Assembly: GCF_009932555.1 (NCBI RefSeq)
Contig: NZ_BLJO01000006.1
Location: 134,668 to 198,667 of the forward strand
Source of the DNA: Steroidobacter agaridevorans
GTDB taxonomy: Bacteria; Pseudomonadota; Gammaproteobacteria; Steroidobacterales; Steroidobacteraceae
DNA length: 64,000 bases
Direction: 5' to 3'
The first letter of the stretch is position 1, and each line of letters starts with the position of its first letter. This document shows, in pieces, positions 17,420-26,759 of this stretch. The position numbers were made by a program, and so were the translations under genes. The notes under the pieces are model-generated. The model saw nothing but the letters and a program-made list of their open reading frames with translations, was not told the DNA's origin and did no database searches.

Positions 17420-19705
17420 TTGACCACTGACGAAACTGGTCCGCGGATTCAGCACTTGAGTCGCTTCACCCCAAACAATGCACAGAGTTGTCCACAGGTT
17501 TTGTGCATAGACCGAACGCCGTACCTCGCGGTCGCGATCGATACTCCGCTGCGGCAGGTGTTCGACTATCGCGCGCCCGAAGGCGCCGCGGTGGGCGCGG
17601 GATTTCGCGTGTGGGTGCCATTCGGGCGACGCCGTGTCGTCGGCGTGGTCGTCGAAGGCATCGATCAAACCGAAGTTCCGGCGAACAAACTGCGCGCGGC
17701 GTTCGAAGCCATCGACGCCGAGCCGACGCTCGATCCCGGCCTGTTGTCGCTACTGACCTGGGCCGCGGAGTATTACCGCCATCCGGTTGGCGAAGTGCTC
17801 ACCTCGGCATTGCCGGTGCTGCTGAGGAATGGCGCGCCGGTGCGCGAAGAGAAGTTTCTCTGGCGACTCACCGAACTGGGGCGCGAGAAAGCGCTCGCGA
17901 CGCTGCCTGCGCGCTCGGTTCGTCTGCGCGCCATCGCGCAGTACCTCACAAAGCAGGAGCAAGCGCCCGCCTCCGAAATTTTGAGCGCGACCGAGAGTCC
18001 GTCATCGGCGCTCCGAAATCTCGAAGCGCGCGGCTTCGTCGAGGAATTCGCGCGCGAGAAGACCGATATAGTGCCGCCCGTGTCGATCGTGCGCGCCGGG
18101 CCGCCGCTCAACGAAGCGCAAACCGCTGCGGTCGAGCGAATTCGGAACACTCTCGACTTCTTCGCCTCGCACTTGCTTTACGGCGTGACCGGAAGCGGCA
18201 AAACCGAGGTTTATTTGCACGTGATCGAGGCCGTTCTCGCGCGCGGCCAGCAAGTGCTGGTGCTCGTGCCTGAGATCGCGCTCACTCCACAGCTGATCTC
18301 TCGTTTCCGTGCACGCTTCGACGCGCCGCTCGCGGTCCTGCACTCCGGTTTGAACGACACGGAGCGCTTGGCCGCGTGGCGAGATGCGCGTGAAGGCACG
18401 GCTCGCATCGTCATCGGCACGCGCTCGGCCATCTTCACGCCGCTGCTACATCCGGGCCTGATCATCATCGACGAGGAACACGACGCCTCGTTCAAACAGC
18501 AGGACGGCTTTCGCTACTCGGCGCGCGATCTCTCACTAGTGCGCGCACAGCGGCTGGGGATTCCGGTCGTGCTCGGCTCGGCGACACCGTCGCTGGAAAC
18601 ATTGGCACGCGCTCGGAAGCAACCGGAAACTCTCTCGCTTCTTTCTCAGCGCGCCGGCAGCGCGCGACCGCCGCAGCTCGCCCTGGTCGATCTGCGCAAA
18701 CACGGCGCGACTCAGGGCATCGCCACGCCCACCGTTATGACTATTCGGCGTCATCTCGACGCCGGCGGTCAGGTCATGCTGTTCATCAATCGTCGCGGTT
18801 ACGCGCCAGTGCTGTTCTGCCCGAACTGCGGATGGTCGGCCCACTGCCGCCGATGTGACGCTCATTTGACTGTGCATGCGCGCGGCCGCGATCTCATCTG
18901 CCATCACTGCGGCTCACAGGAACCCATGCCGCCCGGCTGCTCCAATTGTTTCGCCGATGTAAAACCGGTCGGCCAGGGCACGGAACGCATCGAAGAAGCC
19001 CTTCAGCAATTGTTTCCAGGGGCGCCGATGGCGCGCATCGACCGCGACAGCATGCGGCGCAAAGGCGAGCTGGAAGAAACACTGGCCCGCGTGAACCGCG
19101 GCGAAATCCGCATCCTGGTCGGCACGCAAATGCTGACCAAAGGCCACGATTTCCCGCAGGTCACGCTGGTGGTCGTACTCAATGCCGATCAGGGCTTATT
19201 CAGTACGGACTTTCGCGCCTCGGAACGGCTGGCCCAGACCATCGTGCAGGTCGCCGGCCGCGCCGGCCGCGCCGACCGGCCCGGTGAAGTACTGATTCAG
19301 ACGGAATATCCCGAGCATCCACTACTTACATTGCTGCTGACGGGCGGCTACGCAGCTTTTGCCGACGGCGCGTTGACAGAACGTGAACAAAGCGGCTGGC
19401 CGCCGTTCGCCCGCATCGCGCTGTTGCGCGCGGAAGCCACGGATCAAGACGCGCCGCTGAAATTCCTGCAAGACGCACACGATCTCGCGGTGGATTTCCC
19501 AGTTCGCGGCGTACAGCTGCTCGGTCCCGCGCCCGCCCCGATGGAGCGCCGGGCCGGCCGTTTCCGCGCTCAGCTGATGATTCGCGCCCCCAGCCACTCG
19601 CCCTTGCAGAAGTTTCTAAGCGGCTGGCTGCCCATTCTCGCCATGCTCCCGGAGGCCCGGCGCGTGCGGTGGTCGATCGATGTGGATGCGGCCGAGTTGA
19701 GTTGA
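17420..19705 (+). CDS. priA: Primosomal replication restart helicase PriA
   Basis: About 735-760 residues depending on start. After the N-terminal DNA-binding part (DTPLRQVFDYRAPEG) come the Walker A motif TGSGKTEV (Lys261 counted from 17420), the DEEH box (IIDEEHDASFKQQDG) and a zinc region with CPNCGWSAHCRRC and CHHC...CSNC. PriA reloads the replisome at stalled forks. The start at 17420 is a TTG; the TTG at 17501 gives a product that begins closer to family members. TTGTCCACA at 17488-17496 is one base away from the DnaA box TTATCCACA. Confidence 0.92.
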   Translation: MTTDETGPRIQHLSRFTPNNAQSCPQVLCIDRTPYLAVAIDTPLRQVFDYRAPEGAAVGAGFRVWVPFGRRRVVGVVVEGIDQTEVPANKLRAAFEAIDAEPTLDPGLLSLLTWAAEYYRHPVGEVLTSALPVLLRNGAPVREEKFLWRLTELGREKALATLPARSVRLRAIAQYLTKQEQAPASEILSATESPSSALRNLEARGFVEEFAREKTDIVPPVSIVRAGPPLNEAQTAAVERIRNTLDFFASHLLYGVTGSGKTEVYLHVIEAVLARGQQVLVLVPEIALTPQLISRFRARFDAPLAVLHSGLNDTERLAAWRDAREGTARIVIGTRSAIFTPLLHPGLIIIDEEHDASFKQQDGFRYSARDLSLVRAQRLGIPVVLGSATPSLETLARARKQPETLSLLSQRAGSARPPQLALVDLRKHGATQGIATPTVMTIRRHLDAGGQVMLFINRRGYAPVLFCPNCGWSAHCRRCDAHLTVHARGRDLICHHCGSQEPMPPGCSNCFADVKPVGQGTERIEEALQQLFPGAPMARIDRDSMRRKGELEETLARVNRGEIRILVGTQMLTKGHDFPQVTLVVVLNADQGLFSTDFRASERLAQTIVQVAGRAGRADRPGEVLIQTEYPEHPLLTLLLTGGYAAFADGALTEREQSGWPPFARIALLRAEATDQDAPLKFLQDAHDLAVDFPVRGVQLLGPAPAPMERRAGRFRAQLMIRAPSHSPLQKFLSGWLPILAMLPEARRVRWSIDVDAAELS

Positions 19706-19741
19706 GTACACTGTCACGAACATCACTCTCCCCTGCCCGTT

Positions 19742-21460
19742 GTGAAGTACCAGATCGAACGCCTTGTGCAGGCCGCGTTGGCCTGTCTGCCGCCCGACAT
19801 TCTCCCCGCGGATGTGCATCCCACCGTGGACGTCGAGCGCACACGCGATGCCGCGCACGGCGATTTCGCGACAAACATTGCGTTGCAGCTGGCCAAGCCC
19901 GCGCGCAAGAACCCGCGGCAGCTGGCGCAGGCCATCGTCGATTGCATTCCCACGGGCGACCTGGTCAGCAAGATCGAGATCGCCGGCCCCGGCTTCATCA
20001 ATTTCCATCTGTCGCCGCAGGCCTATCAGCAGGAGCTGTCGCGCATTTTCGATCTTGGCGTGGCCTACGGTTACAACAAGCGTGGCGCCGGCCAGAGCGT
20101 CGTCGTGGAATTCGTTTCCGCAAACCCCACGGGGCCGCTGCATGTCGGGCACGGGCGGCAAGCCGCGCTTGGCGATGCGCTCGCAGCGCTGCTGCAGTCA
20201 CAGGGCCATCCGGTCAGCCGTGAGTTCTACTACAACGACGCCGGCGTGCAGATTCAAAACCTCGCACTGTCCGTCCAGGCGCGCGCGCGTGGCCTGAAGC
20301 CGGGCGATCCGGAGTGGCAGGAAGGCTGGTACGCGGGCGAGTACATTCAGGACATCGCCAATGACTTCCTCGCGCGCAAGACCGTGCACGCCTTCGACGG
20401 CGAGCCGATCCGCGCCAGCGGCAAGATCGACGATCTGGATACGATCCGCCGATTCGCGGTCACGTGTCTGCGGCATGAGCAGGACATGGACCTGCAGAAG
20501 TTCAGCGTGCGCTTCGACACCTATTACCTGGAGTCGAGCCTCTACAGCGACGGCAAAGTCGACACCACCGTGCAAGGCCTGGTCGCGAGCGGCCACACCT
20601 ACGAGAAAGACAGCGCGCTGTGGCTGAAGACCACGGATTTCGGCGATGACAAAGACCGCGTGATGCGCAAGTCGGACGGCACATACACGTACTTCCTGCC
20701 CGATGTCGCGTATCACGTCACCAAGTGGCAGCGCGGTTTCTGCCGCGCCATCAACGTGCAGGGCACCGATCACCACGGCACGATCGCCCGTGTGCGCGCG
20801 GGCCTGCAAGCACTGAACATGGGCATACCCAAGGGTTATCCCGATTACGTGCTTCACAAGATGGTGAAGGTCATGCGCGGCGGCGAGGAAGTGAAAATTT
20901 CCAAGCGCGCCGGCTCCTATGTGACGGTGCGCGATCTGATCGAGTGGGTGGGCCGCGATGCTGTCCGCTTCTTCCTCGTCTCGCGCAAGGCGGATTCGGA
21001 GTTTGTCTTCGATATCGATCTGGCGCTGGCCGAGGGCGAAGAGAATCCCGTCTATTACGTGCAGTACGCGCATGCGCGAGTGTGCAGCGTGTTCCGTCAG
21101 CTCCAGGAAAAGGGTCTCACCCACGACCGTGACATTGGCGAGACCAATGTGGAGTTGCTGACAGAGCCGCACGAGAAGGCGCTGATCCGCCGGCTCACCT
21201 ACTATCCCGAGCTGCTGGAGAACGCCACGCGCGAGCTCGAGCCGCATCAGCTCGCGCACTATCTGCGTGATCTGGCGGGCGACTTCCATACCTACTACAA
21301 CGCGCACAAGTTCATCATCGATGACGTGAAGCTGCGCAACGCGCGCCTGAACCTCGTCGCGGCGACCCGACAGGTGCTGGAGAACGGCCTGAAGCTGTTG
21401 GGTGTTTCTGCGCCGGAAAAAATGGAATCGAAGAAGGCGGCGACCTCTGGCGAGGAATGA
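19742..21460 (+). CDS. argS: Arginyl-tRNA synthetase
   Basis: 572 residues, class I synthetase. The HIGH-type motif is HVGHG (His134-His137) and the KMSKS loop is represented by VKISKRAG, as is common in ArgRS. The N-terminal Add-1 domain and C-terminal DALR anticodon-binding domain are present. The start is GTG at 19742, 36 bp after priA, so both may share a transcript. It is followed by the SPOR-domain gene, a common pairing in gammaproteobacteria. Confidence 0.95.
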   Translation: MKYQIERLVQAALACLPPDILPADVHPTVDVERTRDAAHGDFATNIALQLAKPARKNPRQLAQAIVDCIPTGDLVSKIEIAGPGFINFHLSPQAYQQELSRIFDLGVAYGYNKRGAGQSVVVEFVSANPTGPLHVGHGRQAALGDALAALLQSQGHPVSREFYYNDAGVQIQNLALSVQARARGLKPGDPEWQEGWYAGEYIQDIANDFLARKTVHAFDGEPIRASGKIDDLDTIRRFAVTCLRHEQDMDLQKFSVRFDTYYLESSLYSDGKVDTTVQGLVASGHTYEKDSALWLKTTDFGDDKDRVMRKSDGTYTYFLPDVAYHVTKWQRGFCRAINVQGTDHHGTIARVRAGLQALNMGIPKGYPDYVLHKMVKVMRGGEEVKISKRAGSYVTVRDLIEWVGRDAVRFFLVSRKADSEFVFDIDLALAEGEENPVYYVQYAHARVCSVFRQLQEKGLTHDRDIGETNVELLTEPHEKALIRRLTYYPELLENATRELEPHQLAHYLRDLAGDFHTYYNAHKFIIDDVKLRNARLNLVAATRQVLENGLKLLGVSAPEKMESKKAATSGEE

Positions 21461-21532
21461 CGCACCAGCGCAAACTTACGCGGGTGACCCTTATTTCCTT
21501 CTCTCGTCGCTGCTGATTCCACCGTCTGCTTC

Positions 21533-22111
21533 ATGGCAAAGGACTACAAACATTCCAAGCGCCGCTCCGGCTCGTCCGGCCTGTCGGGCATGGCCGGCTT
21601 CGTCTGCGGCCTGGCCCTCGGCCTCGCTGTCGCGCTCGGCGTCTATCTCTTCGACCGCCGAACCGAAGCGCGCCTCGCCGCCCAGCAAACGGCCGCGCCG
21701 ATGATTCGCGACGAAGCGCAGGCGGAGAACAAGCCTGCGCCCGCGTCACAGGAACAGGCGGAGACCCAGGAATTCGACTTCTACGAAATGCTCCCCAAGT
21801 ACGAAGTCGTCATCCCCGAGCAGGACGCCCGCGGCGGCGCCGCTCCCGCGGTGGTCGCGGGGCCGGTGGAAAAGCCGGGCGCTTATATCCTGCAGGCGGG
21901 CTCGTTCCGTAACTTCAAAGACGCAGATCGCGTGCGGGCGATGATTGCCATGCAGGGTGTGGAGTCGAAGATCCAGAAGGTGACCATCGACAAAGATACT
22001 TGGCACCGCGTGCGCGTCGGGCCGATCACGAACCTGCAGAGACTCGAAGACACTCGCAGCAAGCTTCGGCAGGCGCAGATCGATGCGCTGGTTATTCGCG
22101 TTGGCGAGTAG
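21533..22111 (+). CDS. SPOR-domain cell-division/peptidoglycan-binding protein
   Basis: 192 residues. Short basic cytoplasmic start, one membrane helix (about 20-40, GMAGFVCGLALGLAVALGVY), a Pro/Gln-rich linker and a C-terminal SPOR domain (about 116-190, beginning GAYILQAGSF). SPOR domains bind denuded glycan at the septum. The gene follows argS, like ftsN-type genes in related bacteria, but the linker has no clear FtsN essential motif, so I do not assign ftsN. Confidence 0.82.
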   Translation: MAKDYKHSKRRSGSSGLSGMAGFVCGLALGLAVALGVYLFDRRTEARLAAQQTAAPMIRDEAQAENKPAPASQEQAETQEFDFYEMLPKYEVVIPEQDARGGAAPAVVAGPVEKPGAYILQAGSFRNFKDADRVRAMIAMQGVESKIQKVTIDKDTWHRVRVGPITNLQRLEDTRSKLRQAQIDALVIRVGE

Positions 22112-22549
22112 CTAGCTCGCTAACGCGGTTGACGCTAACGCGCTCGCGCGCGCCTGGCGGCAGAGCTGGGGCGTAGGTGGAGGGTCTCGGGAAACTCGCG
22201 AGCGTCTTCACTGTCGCTGTAAAGTCGTTCGATGGCTGCCGCACGATTTGCTCAGCGGCCGCTTCACCGTCAGTGTCGCTCGCTGCGCGCTAACGCGCTG
22301 CGAGCTGCAATGCGCATCGTCATCGGTACTGCGAACGTGCAACGGTTTGCTCGAATGGCGGCGGCGGCCGAGTCACCGTGGTTGCGAACTTCCCGAGACC
22401 CTCCACCTTTCCCCAGCTCGAAGAGCGCGACGCGAGACAGCGGCAATGCTGCGATCAGTGCGGACATGACTGATCTTTCCCGGGGAATAATAAAACTAAA
22501 ACGTGTTTTCCGGGCCGGCCGCGCGCGATAGCGCAGCGGCAAGGCCCCC
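22112..22549. other. Intergenic region between convergent genes, mostly an inverted-repeat element
   Basis: 438 bp between the SPOR stop and the ntrX-like stop. No protein gene is convincing. It contains the word GCTAACGCG three times (22119, 22134, 22289), the inverted-repeat element listed separately, and an AT-rich stretch at about 22486-22500 that could be the T-rich end of a terminator for the leftward gene. Confidence 0.6.
22163..22419. repeat. 257-bp element bounded by 30-31-bp inverted repeats
   Basis: The left end (22163-22193) and the reverse complement of the right end (22390-22419) share GAGCTGGGG, then 3-4 differing bases, then GGTGGAGGGTCTCGGGAA. The 196-bp interior has no long open frame. 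The ends resemble in design those of the element at 56960-57119. It could be a MITE-like or REP/BIME-like repeat; no flanking target duplication was obvious. Confidence 0.6.
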
Positions 22550-23911
22550 TTAGTCTTCCGCGAGCTGCCGAAAATCGACGCCGAGCGAGCGAAGCTTGCG
22601 ATAAAGGTGCGTGCGCTCCATCCCGACGCGCTTGGCGAGCTGGCCAACCTTGCCGTTGCAAAGGATCAGCTGCTGCTGCAAATACGCGCGCTCGAAATGC
22701 TCACGAGCCTCGCGCAATGGAAGTGCCAGCAAGTCTTGTTTGACCAACGGCTCGTTAGTAGGCGCATGCGCCGCCAACTCACGCTCGATCTCATCCAAGC
22801 GAATCTCTTCCTCGCCACCGAGGATCAACAACCGCTGCACGAGATTACGCAGCTCGCGCACGTTGCCCGGCCACGGATAGTTACGCAGGCGGTTCTGCGC
22901 GGCGACGCCGAAGCGGCGGAAAGGAAGGTGCTGCTCGTCAACCAGTCGATCAACGTAGTGACGCAGCAGATCCGGCACATCCTGCGCGTAATCCCGCAGT
23001 GGCGGCACGTTCAACGTGATCACATTCAACCGCGACAACAGCTCGAGCCGGACGCCCGTGCCCTCGGCATTGAGGAAGCGTGACGTCGCGGAGCCGATGA
23101 TCCGAATGTTCGTCCCAACCGGCGTCGCGCCGCCGACGCGCGTGAAGGTCCGCGTCTCGAGCGCCGCGACCAGCAAGCCTTGCGCCTTCGGCGGCAGATC
23201 TTCCACGCCATTGATGAACAGCACACCGCCCGCCGCCTGTTCAAACACGCCCGCATGGACGCCATTCGCATCTTCAGTGCCGAACAGCGCCGCAGCCGCG
23301 CCTTCATCACTCACGCCCGTCGCGACGAGTTGCACGAACGGCCCCGACGCGCGCGGGCTCAACGAATGTATGTAACGAGCGAACGCCTCGCGCCCGCTGC
23401 CCGGCTCACCCACGATGAGCACCGGCGTTTCGTGCGGAGAGACCTGCTGAACCTGCTCACGAAGCGCGGCCATCGCGCGGCTCTTGCCGACAGGCGCCAG
23501 CAGCGGTGGCACCAGCGAGCGCCCCGTCAGACGCTTGTTACGACCGGAATCGAGCGCGCGCTCGACCGTGCGCAACAGCTTGGCGAGAGACAGCGGCTTC
23601 TCGACGAAATCGAATGCTCCGAGACGGGTCGCCTCAACCGCGGTCTCCACGGTGCCGTGACCCGACATCATGACGACCGGGCAAGATGTACCGTTCGGCT
23701 GCACCCATTCGCGCAGCAGGGTGATGCCATCGGTATCGGGCATCCAGATATCGAGCAGGACCAGATCGGGATCGTGTTGAGCACGCGCCGTGCGTGCCTC
23801 CGCGGCGTCCGCGGCGACATCCACTTCGTAACCTTCGTCCGCCAGGATCTCCTTGAGAAGCCCGCGGATTTCGCTCTCGTCATCGACGACTAGTATGCGT
23901 GCAGCACTCAT
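22550..23911 (-). CDS. ntrX: NtrX-like response regulator with degraded sigma-54 ATPase domain
   Basis: 453 residues: receiver domain (1-120, phosphoacceptor Asp54 in LLDIWMPD), AAA+ domain (about 140-370) and a C-terminal Fis-type helix-turn-helix ending at RTHLYRKLRSLG. The AAA+ core is unusual: Walker A reads GEPGSGRE with Arg174 in place of Lys, the Walker B region reads GVLFINGVED rather than a hydrophobic-DE run, and no GAFTGA loop is present. It probably does not drive sigma-54 polymerase and may act as a phosphorylation-controlled DNA-binding protein. The ATG overlaps the kinase gene stop (ATGA). Confidence 0.82.
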   Translation of the reverse strand: MSAARILVVDDESEIRGLLKEILADEGYEVDVAADAAEARTARAQHDPDLVLLDIWMPDTDGITLLREWVQPNGTSCPVVMMSGHGTVETAVEATRLGAFDFVEKPLSLAKLLRTVERALDSGRNKRLTGRSLVPPLLAPVGKSRAMAALREQVQQVSPHETPVLIVGEPGSGREAFARYIHSLSPRASGPFVQLVATGVSDEGAAAALFGTEDANGVHAGVFEQAAGGVLFINGVEDLPPKAQGLLVAALETRTFTRVGGATPVGTNIRIIGSATSRFLNAEGTGVRLELLSRLNVITLNVPPLRDYAQDVPDLLRHYVDRLVDEQHLPFRRFGVAAQNRLRNYPWPGNVRELRNLVQRLLILGGEEEIRLDEIERELAAHAPTNEPLVKQDLLALPLREAREHFERAYLQQQLILCNGKVGQLAKRVGMERTHLYRKLRSLGVDFRQLAED

Positions 23912-26139
23912 GCCCGCTCCCTCCTCGGTCCGGCGCGCCGTTCGCGAATCGGACCGCCGCCGCGGACCGCAGTCAACGGCAACTCGATACACACCCGCGC
24001 ACCTCCTGTGCGTACATTATCGGCAGCAATGGCCCCGCCGTGCTCTTCGACTATTTTTTTCACAATCGCGAGTCCCAGGCCCGTGCCTTTCGGTTTGGTC
24101 GTTACATAGGGATCGAACACCTGGCCGATCACGTCCGGCCGGAAGCCCGGTCCATTGTCCTCGACGACGATCTCCGCCGCGCGGGCGGCCGTCGCCCCGC
24201 TGCCCTTCTCGATCAGTTGCGTCACCACGCGCACCGACGGATTCGGTACCCCCTCCAGCGCTTCCCATGCATTGGCCAGCAGATTATGGATGATTTGCCG
24301 CATGCGGCCACGGTCGGCCTCGATCTCCGGCAGCCCCTTCTGCAGCTGCAGGGTCGTGCCCGGCCGGCCGGGCGCGCGATACAGTTCCGCCACTTCGCCG
24401 ATGAGCTGGTTCAGGTCGAATCGTGACACATCCATCTCCGGCGCGCGCGCGTACTCGCTGAAGGCGTTGACCATCTCTTTCATGGCCTCCACCTGCTGGA
24501 CGATGGTGTGGGTGGCGCGGTCCAACACCTGGCCCTGGGTCGCGTCGATATGTCCCAACAGCTTATGACGCAGCCGTTCCGCGGATAGTTGGATAGGGGT
24601 CAGTGGATTCTTGATTTCGTGCGCCAGGCGCCGCGCGACCTCGCCCCAAGCCGCGTCGCGCTGGGCTTGCAGGAGGGCGGTGATGTCGTCGAACACGATG
24701 ACATAGCCGCCGGGCGTCTGATCCTCGCCGGAGAGCGTAGTACAAGCACACATCAGGATGCGCCGGGTCGATTCGCCCTGAAGCACCAACTGCTCGCGCC
24801 ACTCGCTCTGCCCCGCGGCCAGATGCGCGCTACAGGTGGACCGGAACTGCTCGAACAGCGCGCTCTCGCTGCCCGTATCCGACAGCGGCTTGCCGATCAG
24901 CGTGTCCACATCCACGGCAAGAATGGAGCATGCCGCCTCGTTCGCGGTACGAATGGTCCGATCGGGCTCGAGCGAAATCACGCCCGTGGACAGTCGCGCC
25001 AGAATGACCGAGAGATTGGCGCGCTCGGCTTCGACAGCCTGTTGGACACGCCGGGTTTCTTCGCGAGACTTCGCGAGGCGCTTGGTCATGTCGTTGAACG
25101 AATGCACGAGGATGCCCATCTCGTCGTGCGAGGTCAGAGGCAATCGCAGATCGAAGTCACCCTTCGCCACCGCGCGCGTACCCGCGACCAGATCCTGGAT
25201 CGGACGCACCAAACGCCGCGCAGCCCAAAACGCGCCGTACAGCGCGCCGAACAATGACAACAGCAATACCAATGTCAGCGTCAGCGTGAAGCTGGTTTTC
25301 AGCGGCTCGCGCAAGCGCGCTTTCTCGCCGTAACGCTGATAGGAAGATTCGACCGTGTCGGCCAGCTCGCCGAGTCGTCGCTCGACGGGATAGATGGCCT
25401 GCAATACGCGCATCTCGTCACCGGGCAACACCTGCGGCACACGCACCGCCGTGCGTACGAGATAACCGCCGCCCGCGGCGGGATCGAGTGCAACGTAGTC
25501 GCGCCCCTGACGAACTTGCATCGTCATCTCGTCGCTCAACGGCGCGGGCACGATCTCACTGAGTCGATCGGAGCTGGTCGCGAGGATGCGGCTGTTCGAT
25601 GCCACCAGCGTGAGCTCGACTGCTTCACTCTCACGGCGCAACTCATCGAGCGCCTGGAACGCGCCGACCCGCACGGGAGCAATGCGAGCCGCAACGGAGC
25701 GCGTACGCTCGAGATACTCGCGCATGCGCAGATCGAGCGCGGCCCGCGACAGCGTCAATGCGTCTTCCAGGCCCTGGCGAATCTCGACGTGGAACCAGCT
25801 GTCGATGCCGCGGTTGAGAAACACGACCGAGAAATAGAACACCAGCAGCAGCGGCGCCATGGCGAGCGTCGCCGACATCCACACCATGCGCGCTTCGAGA
25901 CGCGAGCCGACTACTCGCTTGCGCCAGTCGCGCACCAGCTGCGCGAGGCGGCCCCCGATCAGAATCAGCAGGACCAGCAGGCCCGCGACGTTGACGCCGA
26001 CGATGAAGGGATGCAGGTCGCTGAAGTGCGCCGACTGCTGCACGGTCTGCGCCATGATGAGCAGCGCAGCCACCCACAGCCCCGATCCGATGAGCACCAG
26101 GATCGAGACCAGCGTGCGTTTCAGAGTTGCGGCGACCAT
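23908..26139 (-). CDS. ntrY: NtrY-like membrane sensor histidine kinase
   Basis: About 743 residues. N-terminal membrane helices flank a periplasmic/extracytoplasmic loop, then a HAMP segment (RRLVRPIQDLVAGTRAVAKGD), a PAS domain, the HisKA box RRLAHEIKNPLTPIQ (His507) and a HATPase_c domain (N-box VVEDNGPGF, G-box GTGLGLAIVKK). It should phosphorylate the coupled NtrX-like regulator. NtrY/NtrX systems respond to nitrogen or redox state in other bacteria; the signal here is unknown. The start at 26139 is an ATG; a GTG at 26148 is also possible. It overlaps the DUF4390 gene. Confidence 0.85.
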   Translation of the reverse strand: MVAATLKRTLVSILVLIGSGLWVAALLIMAQTVQQSAHFSDLHPFIVGVNVAGLLVLLILIGGRLAQLVRDWRKRVVGSRLEARMVWMSATLAMAPLLLVFYFSVVFLNRGIDSWFHVEIRQGLEDALTLSRAALDLRMREYLERTRSVAARIAPVRVGAFQALDELRRESEAVELTLVASNSRILATSSDRLSEIVPAPLSDEMTMQVRQGRDYVALDPAAGGGYLVRTAVRVPQVLPGDEMRVLQAIYPVERRLGELADTVESSYQRYGEKARLREPLKTSFTLTLTLVLLLSLFGALYGAFWAARRLVRPIQDLVAGTRAVAKGDFDLRLPLTSHDEMGILVHSFNDMTKRLAKSREETRRVQQAVEAERANLSVILARLSTGVISLEPDRTIRTANEAACSILAVDVDTLIGKPLSDTGSESALFEQFRSTCSAHLAAGQSEWREQLVLQGESTRRILMCACTTLSGEDQTPGGYVIVFDDITALLQAQRDAAWGEVARRLAHEIKNPLTPIQLSAERLRHKLLGHIDATQGQVLDRATHTIVQQVEAMKEMVNAFSEYARAPEMDVSRFDLNQLIGEVAELYRAPGRPGTTLQLQKGLPEIEADRGRMRQIIHNLLANAWEALEGVPNPSVRVVTQLIEKGSGATAARAAEIVVEDNGPGFRPDVIGQVFDPYVTTKPKGTGLGLAIVKKIVEEHGGAIAADNVRTGGARVCIELPLTAVRGGGPIRERRAGPRRERA

Positions 26140-26750
26140 GTGTACCACTCGCTGCGCTGCCGCCAGTCGTCCGACCAGAACAGCACGAAGCGCAAGGCAT
26201 CGGGCATCGTGCGCACATCGAGATTACCGCGCACGCTGATTTCGTGCCGCCGGTTCGGCGACACCAGCGCCTGGTCCAGGATGGGCAGGCGGCTGATCAC
26301 GCGCAGGGCATCGAGCGCGGCGTCCAGCGTCGCATAAGACGCTTGGTCGCCGCTATTCAAATTGCGCACCAGATAACGCTCGCTGAGCGCGCGGTACGCC
26401 AGTTCATAGGATTGATCGAGTGTCGCGACCGTCTCGTCCAGCCAATAGCTGCGCCGACGTTTGACGACGATCTCCAGGTGCAACGTGAGCGGCACCCCCT
26501 CGCGGATGGCGGCCCGCGCGCCCTCGGGCAGGTCGAAGTTGAGCGTGGCGTTCAGCTCGTAGACGCCCTCGGCCGGCTCGACATAAGCGGAACGGATCTC
26601 AAAGCGCGGCGGAGCCTGGGCGGACGCGGCCGGCCCGAGCAGGCAGCCAAGCACCGCCGCCAACGCCATGAGCCACGCCAAAGCGCGCTGAACGATCGCG
26701 TCCAGCGCACTCGGGCAAAGCACATTGGGCCAGGGTGGGCTTGCCGCCAC
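26121..26750 (-). CDS. DUF4390 exported protein
   Basis: 209 residues. A long N-terminus leads to a signal peptide-like segment (about 25-44, ending at ASAQA) and then the DUF4390 domain with strands such as FEIRSAYVEPAEGVYELNATLNFDLPE. DUF4390 genes are regularly found between rsmB and ntrY-like kinases in gamma- and betaproteobacteria, as here, but the function is unknown. The true start may be an internal codon nearer the signal peptide. Confidence 0.75.
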   Translation of the reverse strand: MAASPPWPNVLCPSALDAIVQRALAWLMALAAVLGCLLGPAASAQAPPRFEIRSAYVEPAEGVYELNATLNFDLPEGARAAIREGVPLTLHLEIVVKRRRSYWLDETVATLDQSYELAYRALSERYLVRNLNSGDQASYATLDAALDALRVISRLPILDQALVSPNRRHEISVRGNLDVRTMPDALRFVLFWSDDWRQRSEWYTWSPQL

Positions 26751-26759
26751 GGAGCATCC

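Noticed and set aside
25516-26337. Long plus-strand open frame opposite the NtrY-like gene
   Set aside because: Antisense to a well-supported kinase and DUF4390 gene, with low-complexity Arg/Gln-rich product.
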